Below, piece after piece: positions 1-5,042 of a stretch of DNA of 7,014 nucleotides (within the stretch, counting starts at the first letter, position 1; each line of letters begins with the position of its first letter). The stretch covers positions 1-7,014 of the forward strand of contig JAJDDH010000385.1 in assembly GCA_029260415.1 (NCBI GenBank). Direction: 5' to 3'. The translations under genes were made by a program, and so were the position numbers. The stretch is from Phycisphaerales bacterium (GTDB lineage: Bacteria > Planctomycetota > Phycisphaerae > Phycisphaerales > UBA1924). The notes under the pieces were generated by a model. That model searched no databases and was not told where the DNA came from. It worked only from the letters and a program-made list of their open reading frames with translations.

Positions 1-505
1 TGATGCCGATCTTGCACCCGCTGTTGGTGTAGGTGTCGCGCCCCGAGTCGCCCGCGCCGGTCTTGGGCCCGGGGGTGATGATGCCCGGGCAGTTGGGGCC
101 GATGAGGGTGAACAGCTCCTGCGCGTGCCCGCTGTCGGCGCCGCGGGCCGCGTTGTTGCGCTCGTCGAGCACAGCGCGGACGCGGACCATGTCTCCCACG
201 GGCACGCCCTCGGTGATGCAGCAGATGAGCCGAATGCCCGCGTCCATCGCCTCGAGGATCGCGTCGCCCGCGAAGGCGGGGGGGACGAAGATCATCGTCG
301 CCTGCGCGCCCGTGGCCTCCACGGCCTGGCGGACGGTGTCGAAGATGGGCAGGTCGTTGTCGTCCTTCTGCCCGCCCTTGCCGGGCGTGACGCCCCCGAC
401 CATCTTGGTGCCGTAGTGGTGGCAGCCCCTGGTGTGCTGGGCGCCAAAGCTGCCGGTGATGCCCTGGCAGATGACCTTGGTGTCGGCGTTAATCAGGATG
501 GACAT
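1..505 (-). CDS. sucD: Succinyl-CoA ligase (ADP/GDP-forming) alpha subunit, N-terminal part
   Basis: This subunit binds CoA and carries the phosphorylated histidine in the TCA-cycle enzyme that interconverts succinyl-CoA and succinate with substrate-level phosphorylation; it works in the cytoplasm with the beta subunit SucC. The visible 168 residues open with MSILINADTKVICQGITGSF, the CoA-binding Rossmann start of SucD. They continue with YGTKMVGGVTPGKGG (31-45), FVPPAFAGDAILEAMDAGI (73-91), ITEGVP (97-102), IGPNCPGIITPG (135-146) and CKIGI (164-168), all hallmark SucD blocks. The C-terminal half, with the catalytic histidine, lies beyond the left edge. The ATG at 505 is supported by alignment with known SucD N-termini and by GGAG (513-516 on the minus strand) seven bases upstream. 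Compared with the E. coli protein as I remember it, there are two in-frame insertions, at about residues 116-133 and 147-163. The gene is the first of its transcription unit and diverges from the gene at 643, so sucC is not immediately upstream. The family assignment is very secure. Confidence 0.96.
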   Translation of the reverse strand, partial: MSILINADTKVICQGITGSFGAQHTRGCHHYGTKMVGGVTPGKGGQKDDNDLPIFDTVRQAVEATGAQATMIFVPPAFAGDAILEAMDAGIRLICCITEGVPVGDMVRVRAVLDERNNAARGADSGHAQELFTLIGPNCPGIITPGPKTGAGDSGRDTYTNSGCKIGI

Positions 506-553
506 GGTCGGGCTCCGGGCTGGTGGCCAGATGCGTGCTGATCGCGGGCTGGT

Positions 554-559
554 AGGGTA
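554..559 (-). promoter_or_regulatory. Possible -10 element for sucD
   Basis: On the minus strand the hexamer TACCCT fits the TANNNT pattern of a bacterial -10 element. It would start transcription near 547 and give a leader of about 40 bases that includes the GGAG ribosome site. I see no convincing -35 hexamer, so this is only a candidate within the 137-base divergent region 506-642. Confidence 0.25.
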
Positions 560-614
560 GCCGGGGCATCGCCTGGACGCCGGTATCGGGCCCGGACGGA
601 CGCCGCAGCAGCCC

Positions 615-620
615 TAGGAT
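615..620 (+). promoter_or_regulatory. Possible -10 element for the gene at 643
   Basis: TAGGAT matches TANNNT and would place the transcription start near 627, just ahead of the strong Shine-Dalgarno sequence at 629-635. It overlaps the upstream in-frame ATG at 619, which argues against that ATG being the translation start. No clear -35 element is visible. Confidence 0.35.
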
Positions 621-628
621 GCTCGCTC

Positions 629-635
629 GGGAGGA
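629..635 (+). promoter_or_regulatory. Ribosome binding site that decides the start at 643
   Basis: GGGAGGA lies seven bases before the ATG at 643, a nearly ideal Shine-Dalgarno sequence and spacing. The earlier in-frame ATG at 619 lies upstream of this site and has no such sequence ahead of it. The start is therefore placed at 643, which also puts the first beta strand of the P-loop fold at the N-terminus, as in adenylate kinases. Confidence 0.8.
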
Positions 636-642
636 CCGGATC

Positions 643-1779
643 ATGCGAGCGATCGTCACAGGCCAGGTTGGGATGGACAAGAAGGCGTACCTGGAGGGTG
701 TCGCCCAGTTCGCGGGGGGTCAGGGCGAGAGCCTGGCGCTGTACAACGTGGGCGACATGATGTACTCCGAGGCGCGGGACGTGCGCGAGGGGCGGATCCT
801 GGACCTGCCGCTGAGCCGCCTCAACTCGCTGCGCCGGGCGGCGTTCAAGGACATCATCGCCGACTCGCGCGAGCAAGAGAACGTGATCGTCAACACGCAC
901 GGCACCTTCCGCTGGCGCCACGGCCTGTTCTCCGCCTTCGACTTCGACCAGATCGAGAAACTCAAGCCCGACATGTTCATCTGCCTGGTGGACAACATCG
1001 AGGTCGTGCACGACCGACTGCACGCGGACCACGACATCGACGCGACGCTCAAGGACTGCATGGTCTGGCGCGAGGAAGAGATCCTCGCGACCGAGCTCAT
1101 GAGCCAGGCGATCCCGGGCAGCAAGTTCTACATCGTCAGCCGCGGACGATTCAGCGACACCACGCGGACGATGTTCCGCCTGGTCTGCCGCGACCAGATG
1201 AGGAAGGTCTACCCGAGCTTCCCGATGAGCCACGTGGTGGACATGCCCGACGTGATGGCGGAGATCGATCAGTTCCGCGACGCGCTGGCCGAGCACTGCG
1301 TGACGTTCGACCCGGGCGACGTGGACGAGAAGCTGCTGCTGGACCGCGCGCTCGAGGCGGTGAAGGAGGGCAAGGACTTCTTCGACCACAAGCCCCTTCA
1401 GCTGGGCGGCGTGGACAAGGGCGCCGAGCCCATCAAGATGCGCACGCGTGAGGTGCTCGACATCGCGGGCGATATCGACGGCCAGATCTACATGCGCGAC
1501 TTCAAGCTCATCGACCAGGCCGACATGATCGTCAGCTACGTCCCCGAGCTCGAGGGCACGGACGGCAAGATCATCCCCGGGCTGAGTTCGGGTGTGGAGC
1601 GCGAGCTGCAGCACGCCTGGGAGCACGCCAAGGAGGTCTACGTCGTGTGGAAGCCCTCCAAGAACCCGTCGCCCTTCATCACCGAGACCGCGACCAAGGT
1701 CTTCACGTCGGTCGACGAGGCGCTGCAGCACTTCGAGCAGGCCGGCATGTTCGGCGAAACGAACCTGTTCGGGCACTAA
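643..1779 (+). CDS. AdkA-like P-loop protein fused to a nucleoside 2-deoxyribosyltransferase-like domain
   Basis: The 378-residue protein appears to have two domains. Residues 1-210 resemble archaeal adenylate kinase (AdkA). A strand-loop start MRAIVTGQVGMDKKAY is followed by YNVGDMMY (34-41, compare the 'nFG.vMfe' block of AdkA), VIVNTHGTF (81-89, compare 'vIVDTH.t') and LKPDMFICLVD (107-117, compare 'LNPDiIvivE'). The Walker A is altered: G7-Q-V-G-M-D-K13-K14 keeps the first glycine and a lysine, but has Asp where the last glycine is expected and Lys where Ser/Thr is expected. Residues 225-370 resemble nucleoside 2-deoxyribosyltransferases: IYMRDFKLIDQADMIVSYV (282-300) matches 'I..rD...I..aDmvva', and ERELQHAWEHAKEVYVVW (319-336) matches 'E(I/L)..A....K.V', making E321 the likely counterpart of the catalytic glutamate. 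There is no signal peptide, so it should be cytoplasmic. A role in nucleotide salvage or nucleotide sensing is inference only; kinase activity is doubtful given the P-loop. The gene stands alone: divergent from sucD, and 105 bases before the next gene. Confidence 0.85.
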   Translation: MRAIVTGQVGMDKKAYLEGVAQFAGGQGESLALYNVGDMMYSEARDVREGRILDLPLSRLNSLRRAAFKDIIADSREQENVIVNTHGTFRWRHGLFSAFDFDQIEKLKPDMFICLVDNIEVVHDRLHADHDIDATLKDCMVWREEEILATELMSQAIPGSKFYIVSRGRFSDTTRTMFRLVCRDQMRKVYPSFPMSHVVDMPDVMAEIDQFRDALAEHCVTFDPGDVDEKLLLDRALEAVKEGKDFFDHKPLQLGGVDKGAEPIKMRTREVLDIAGDIDGQIYMRDFKLIDQADMIVSYVPELEGTDGKIIPGLSSGVERELQHAWEHAKEVYVVWKPSKNPSPFITETATKVFTSVDEALQHFEQAGMFGETNLFGH

Positions 1780-1839
1780 TCGCCGGTTCTTCCGCTCGCA
1801 ACCCGTCTTATTTTCCTGTTCAAACGGGCCAGCGGGGCT

Positions 1840-1845
1840 TATGCT
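1840..1845 (+). promoter_or_regulatory. Possible -10 element for the secreted-protein gene
   Basis: TATGCT matches TANNNT in the most AT-rich part of the gap 1780-1884. TGTTCA (1817-1822) lies 17 bases upstream as a weak -35. The transcript would begin near 1852 with a leader of roughly 33 bases carrying the GGGAGA ribosome site at 1873-1878. I see no intrinsic terminator for the preceding gene in this gap: a short CCCGT/ACGGG inverted repeat (1802-1806 and 1824-1828) has a 17-base loop and no following T tract. Confidence 0.35.
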
Positions 1846-1884
1846 GCGCGCTGATCCGACCCCGGCGCTTGTGGGAGAAAAATC

Positions 1885-2724
1885 ATGACACACGCACAGT
1901 TGATCGCTTCGCTCGCGGGCGCAGTCTTCGCGTCGTCCGCCCTCGCAGGCGCCGGCCCGATGGAACTCCTGTTCGACGGACGCATCATCGTCGGCTACGG
2001 CGAAGCGCAAGGATTCGACGGCAACGACTTCTCGTCCGAGCAGCGTGAGCCGTTCTTTGAGGGACTCGAGTTCATGCCGTGGTCCGACTCGGCCAGCGGC
2101 GCCGGCTTCCTCAAGGGCGGAGGCGGGTCGGGCTTCGCCTCCCAGAACTCCCAGATGAGTTCCTCCTCGATCTCGGGCACGGGCTCGACCAACGCCTCAG
2201 CCGACAACGACGGCTCGCTCGACCTCGCGTCGGGTCTGGGCTCGTCCGAGCTTCAGGCGACGTTCGCCATCGATCGCCCCACGCGCTTTGCGCTCGGCGC
2301 AACCTTCACCGCGACCGGCGAGGGGCGCGCGTGGGTGCGCGTCCTCGACGCCTCGACCCCCTTCGGCGCCCCGTATTACGAGCTGAGCACGCTGCTGGGC
2401 GACTCGGGCGGAACGCTCGACTTCTCGCTGCCCGCGGGCCAGTACAGCGTCGTGATGCGGTCCGACGTGAGCGCGAGCTTCTTCGGGGTTGCCGGGAGCG
2501 CCTCGGGCACCTCGTCGTTCGACGGGTCGCTGACCGCGTCAACCGGCTGCAACGGGGCGGACCTCGCGAGCCCGATTGGCGCTCTGGACTTCTCGGATGT
2601 CCTGGCGTTCCTGCTGTTCTTCGATTCCGGGAGCCCGGTCGCGGACATGGCGTTCCCGATCGGGTCGCTGGACTTTTCCGATGTCATCGCGTTCTTGAGC
2701 GAGTTCGGCGCCGGCTGCCCCTAG
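1885..2724 (+). CDS. Secreted protein with GC-type dockerin-like C-terminal repeats
   Basis: The 279-residue protein begins with a plausible Sec signal peptide: a short n-region, a hydrophobic core LIASLAGAVFASSALA and an ALA cleavage site after residue 21. The n-region is weak, having no Lys or Arg. The ATG at 1885 follows GGGAGA by six bases. Residues 70-120 are rich in Gly and Ser and probably form a flexible stretch. Residues 122-218 alternate hydrophobic and polar residues (ATFAID, FALGATFTATG, YELSTLL, FSLPAGQYSVVMRSD), which suggests an extracellular beta sandwich of unknown ligand. The last 58 residues hold two copies of a dockerin-like unit, with LDFSDVLAFL and LDFSDVIAFL as cores, ending GCP. 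Such tails occur on many exported proteins of Phycisphaerales and are thought to anchor or attach them; I recall the label 'GC-type dockerin domain-anchored protein'. The only two cysteines (222 and 278) bracket the repeats. The gene overlaps its convergent neighbour by four bases. The specific function is unknown. Confidence 0.9.
   Translation: MTHAQLIASLAGAVFASSALAGAGPMELLFDGRIIVGYGEAQGFDGNDFSSEQREPFFEGLEFMPWSDSASGAGFLKGGGGSGFASQNSQMSSSSISGTGSTNASADNDGSLDLASGLGSSELQATFAIDRPTRFALGATFTATGEGRAWVRVLDASTPFGAPYYELSTLLGDSGGTLDFSLPAGQYSVVMRSDVSASFFGVAGSASGTSSFDGSLTASTGCNGADLASPIGALDFSDVLAFLLFFDSGSPVADMAFPIGSLDFSDVIAFLSEFGAGCP
2557..2721 (+). repeat. Two tandem dockerin-like repeats at the protein C-terminus
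   Basis: Repeat 1 is residues 225-252 (2557-2640) and repeat 2 is residues 253-279 (2641-2721) of the secreted protein. Both follow AD(L/M)A.PIG.LDFSDV.AFL..F, with close DNA similarity in the core (ctggacttctcggatgtc against ctggacttttccgatgtc). This looks like internal duplication of a paired-helix dockerin unit, though the usual acidic calcium ligands at loop positions 3 and 5 are Ala and Pro here. Confidence 0.85.
2721..2724. other. Shared CTAG: overlapping convergent stop codons
   Basis: The palindrome CTAG supplies TAG to the plus-strand gene (2722-2724) and TAG to the minus-strand gene (2723-2721), so the two coding regions overlap by four bases. No hairpin followed by a T tract is visible on either side, so any terminator would have to lie inside the coding sequences or depend on Rho. 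Confidence 0.95.
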
Positions 2725-4493
2725 TGATCGGTCGCGGTCTCAATGATGGTGATCTCGCCGTTGGTCCAGACGGTCGGGCCCCACGCTGGGTCGCCCGGTC
2801 CCTCGACCACCAGGTGTGACGCGCCCGACTCGGCCAGGATCGCGTCCAATCGATCGCCCAGCGCCGCGACGTACCGGACCCGGAGCGCCCCGTGCTCGCC
2901 GTTGCCCGTCCCGGGCTGCACGTCCCACCACCACGCCCGCATGGAGTCCATCCCCAGCAGTCGCATGCGCTGCTCCCACTGCAGCGCCGCCTGCCCGCTG
3001 TAGAACATCAGCCCGCCGTCACGCAGCTCGCCGAATGTGGGGCGGTGCGAGTCGACGCGCCACCCCGCGAGGTATGGCGGCGTGACGAACACGCTGCCCT
3101 CGGGCGAGGAGTCCCGCGCCCACGCCTGCGCCTCGCGCCAGGGCTCGGGCGCGGAGGTGCTCAGCCACGCGGAACCCGAGTTCATCCGCCCGAGCACCCC
3201 GAGCAGCGTGATCACGAGCATCACCCCCGCGAGCAGGCGGGGCGTCGCGGGTCGCACCCGGGCCCCGTTCGTGCGCAGGCGCGCGAAAGTGGAGCCCAGG
3301 ACCAGCAGGACGATGAACGCCCCCAGGGCGCCCGCGACCAGGTGCCCGGCCATGGGGGCGGGCCAGACCACCAGCCCGAGCAGCACGCACGCGCCGACCA
3401 GCCCCCGCCGCCCGCCCAGCGTCGCCCGGTCGCTCGCCCAGACCGCGCCGATCACGACGCTGACGATCTGCACCAGCATCATCGAGCGCGGGACCATCAG
3501 CTTCCACAGCAGGGGCTCGCGGACACCCACGCCCAGCAGCGCACCGCCCAGCAGGGGGAAGGCCAGCGCGCCCACGCTGTACATCACCAGGCGCTCACGG
3601 GCCGAGCGTTGGGCGCCGCCCAGCCTCGAACCCTCGCGCACAAACCCGGGCAGCGCGCAGACCCCGAACGCGAGCACGATGCCCAGCGCCAGCCATGAGC
3701 GCACCGGGACGCTCCACAGGTCGATCAGCGGCGCGTACAGCTCGCGCCCGAGGTGCTCGTACGCGTCCAGTGATCCGGGCTCGACCGCGCCCAGGCGTCG
3801 CGCAAACACAACACCGACGAGCCCGGCGATCCCGACACCAATGCCCAGCAGCAGGCGTTTCCGATCTCGCCAGTCGCACAGGACGACCCCGGCGCACCAC
3901 GCCGCGAGGATGTACGCCCCGGTCTGCCCGTGCACCGGGACCGCCAGCACGCCCAGCGCGAGCGACGACATCACCCGCCCGCGCACGAACATGGTCATCG
4001 ACCCGAACACCAGCGGCAGCACCGCCAGCGTTGCAGTCAGCTCGACGTCCGCGAGGCTGACCAGCCCGAAGTAGTTCTGTTCTTTGGGGACGACCAGCGC
4101 CATCGCCGGCGCCGCACACACCAGCGCGCCGCCCCACGCGCCCAGCGCCGGGCGGGACATCGCCCGCCCGAGGCGAATCAGGATCAGGGCCGAGGCGGCG
4201 CAGATCAGCAGCGTGATCGCGGCGCTGGCCACGGGCAGCGCCCCGGGCGGGATCGGCGCCATCAACACCCACAGGAAGCTCCCCAGCGACTCGAACGCCC
4301 GCAGATAGGCGTCGCCCTGGAGCGACCCGGGCCAGCGGAGCGAGACGTAGTGGCTCAGGTACTGGAGCTGATCGCTGAGCCCGAAGCGGTACCCGCAGGC
4401 GCCCATGGCGCTCAGGCTCAGGACCGCCGCGATCGCCAGCCCGGGGCCCCGGGCTGGTCGAGATTCCTGGGCTGGCGGGTCGGCTCCGGGCAT
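2721..4493 (-). CDS. Polytopic membrane protein with soluble C-terminal domain (DUF6798-like?)
   Basis: With an ATG at 4493 the protein has 590 residues. Roughly eleven to thirteen hydrophobic segments fill residues 17-436, for example 18-33, 86-106, 117-136, 150-170, 176-205, 214-231, 265-284, 303-323, 338-353, 364-404 and 417-436. A hydrophilic domain follows from about 445 to 590. Early blocks FGLSDQLQYLSHYV (37-50) and WPGSLQGDAYL (54-64) resemble the 'ygl.D..qyLp.i....P.lf..D.y' start of planctomycete membrane proteins that I recall under DUF6798. PWREAQAWARDSSPEGSVFV (451-470), PPYLAGWRVDSHRP (472-485) and ALQWEQRM (503-510) resemble the 'W..WAr.nTP..a.fl.Pp...gfR..S.R' start of the C-terminal domain found in these and other GT-C-like proteins. 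No enzymatic function can be assigned. A longer version from a TTG at 4556 is possible but has no ribosome site; the ATG at 4493 also lacks one but sits ten bases after a TACCCT -10 candidate. It diverges from the gene at 4582. Confidence 0.85.
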   Translation of the reverse strand: MPGADPPAQESRPARGPGLAIAAVLSLSAMGACGYRFGLSDQLQYLSHYVSLRWPGSLQGDAYLRAFESLGSFLWVLMAPIPPGALPVASAAITLLICAASALILIRLGRAMSRPALGAWGGALVCAAPAMALVVPKEQNYFGLVSLADVELTATLAVLPLVFGSMTMFVRGRVMSSLALGVLAVPVHGQTGAYILAAWCAGVVLCDWRDRKRLLLGIGVGIAGLVGVVFARRLGAVEPGSLDAYEHLGRELYAPLIDLWSVPVRSWLALGIVLAFGVCALPGFVREGSRLGGAQRSARERLVMYSVGALAFPLLGGALLGVGVREPLLWKLMVPRSMMLVQIVSVVIGAVWASDRATLGGRRGLVGACVLLGLVVWPAPMAGHLVAGALGAFIVLLVLGSTFARLRTNGARVRPATPRLLAGVMLVITLLGVLGRMNSGSAWLSTSAPEPWREAQAWARDSSPEGSVFVTPPYLAGWRVDSHRPTFGELRDGGLMFYSGQAALQWEQRMRLLGMDSMRAWWWDVQPGTGNGEHGALRVRYVAALGDRLDAILAESGASHLVVEGPGDPAWGPTVWTNGEITIIETATDH

Positions 4494-4503
4494 GGGAATC
4501 AGG

Positions 4504-4513
4504 AGGGTACGCT
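4504..4513. promoter_or_regulatory. Possible bidirectional promoter with overlapping -10 elements
   Basis: The decamer AGGGTACGCT reads TACGCT on the plus strand (4508-4513) and TACCCT on the minus strand (4509-4504), both TANNNT and sharing the central TA. The minus element would start transcription only about three bases before the ATG at 4493. The plus element would give a leader of about 60 bases ahead of the gene at 4582. TTCACG (4534-4529, minus strand) is a weak -35 with a long 19-base spacer; no good plus-strand -35 is visible. Confidence 0.35.
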
Positions 4514-4581
4514 CAGGGAGATCACGGGCGTGAAACCCGGGGGCGGGGGCTCCCAATCAGGCGCGGGAGGCGGTCCACACG

Positions 4582-5004
4582 ATGAACGAGCCAGGCCAGG
4601 TCATCAGCCCCAACGGGCGACTGATCGATCCAGACGCGACCAGCGACGAACGCAGCTTCTCGCTGCTGATGCACCTGTCCCTGCTGGGGCACATCATCGT
4701 GCCCTATTTCGCGATCGCCATCCCCATCGTCATGTACCTGGTCAAAAAGGGGCAGTCCCCGTTCATCGACGACCACGCGAAGGAGTCGATCAACTTCCAG
4801 CTCACGCTGCTGATCTACTCGATCCTTCTGCCCGTGCTGGCCGCGCTCATCGGGGCGCTCACCTGCGGCGTTGGGCTGGTGCTCATCATTCCCGCCCTCT
4901 TCGGGCCGTACATTCTGGGCCTGATCGGGATGGTCATGGCGACCATGGCGGCCAACCGGGGCGAGTTCTTCCGCTACCCCATGAGCTTCCGCTTCCTCTC
5001 CTGA
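4582..5004 (+). CDS. DUF4870 (Tic20-like) family small membrane protein
   Basis: The 140-residue protein has a hydrophilic N-terminus of about 25 residues and three hydrophobic segments at about 27-53, 74-94 and 97-123. The first segment ends in MYLVKKGQSPFIDDHAKE (51-68), followed by INFQLTLLIYSILL (70-83). This 'kk..spFvd.HakealNFq' block is the signature of DUF4870 proteins. The family is widespread in bacteria and its function is not established; a distant relation to Tic20 has been proposed. The tail RYPMSFRFLS is also typical. GGGAGG at 4565-4570 is eleven bases before the ATG, somewhat far but usable. The gene lies 38 bases before lptB on the same strand, so the two may be cotranscribed, although lptB seems to have its own promoter in the gap. 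Confidence 0.92.
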   Translation: MNEPGQVISPNGRLIDPDATSDERSFSLLMHLSLLGHIIVPYFAIAIPIVMYLVKKGQSPFIDDHAKESINFQLTLLIYSILLPVLAALIGALTCGVGLVLIIPALFGPYILGLIGMVMATMAANRGEFFRYPMSFRFLS

Positions 5005-5030
5005 CGCTTTCGCCCCGGGCGCCCCGCCCC

Positions 5031-5036
5031 TACACT
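5031..5036 (+). promoter_or_regulatory. Candidate -10 element for a leaderless lptB transcript
   Basis: TACACT fits TANNNT and ends six bases before the lptB ATG at 5043, so the transcription start would coincide with the A of the start codon. No Shine-Dalgarno sequence exists in the 38-base gap 5005-5042, which is otherwise almost pure GC. A clear -35 hexamer is missing. Confidence 0.5.
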
Positions 5037-5042
5037 TGCCCG

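Noticed and set aside
619..642. Upstream ATG adding eight residues to the AdkA-like protein
   Set aside because: It lies before the strong GGGAGGA site and overlaps a -10 candidate. The ATG at 643 has ideal spacing and matches the expected N-terminal strand.
1802..1828. Possible terminator after the AdkA-like gene
   Set aside because: The stem is only five base pairs with a 17-base loop, and the T-rich stretch lies inside the loop rather than after the stem.
493..2010. A 505-codon open frame on the minus strand opposite the AdkA-like gene
   Set aside because: It is the antisense shadow of a well-supported gene in GC-rich DNA. Its composition is biased to His, Val, Asp, Arg and Leu with no recognisable domain, and it crosses the divergent promoter region.
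2892..3698. Plus-strand open frame of 268 codons opposite the membrane protein
   Set aside because: Its Arg, Gln, Pro and His-rich product is the usual antisense artefact of a GC-rich membrane-protein gene.
4462..4500. Inverted repeat GATTCC/GGAATC around the start of the membrane-protein gene
   Set aside because: The arms are only six bases with a loop of 27, so it could easily be chance and there is no supporting regulatory signature.
4494..4556. Upstream TTG start for the membrane protein adding 21 residues
   Set aside because: No ribosome site precedes it and the added residues are not recognisable. The ATG at 4493 sits just after a -10 candidate. The longer form cannot be fully excluded.
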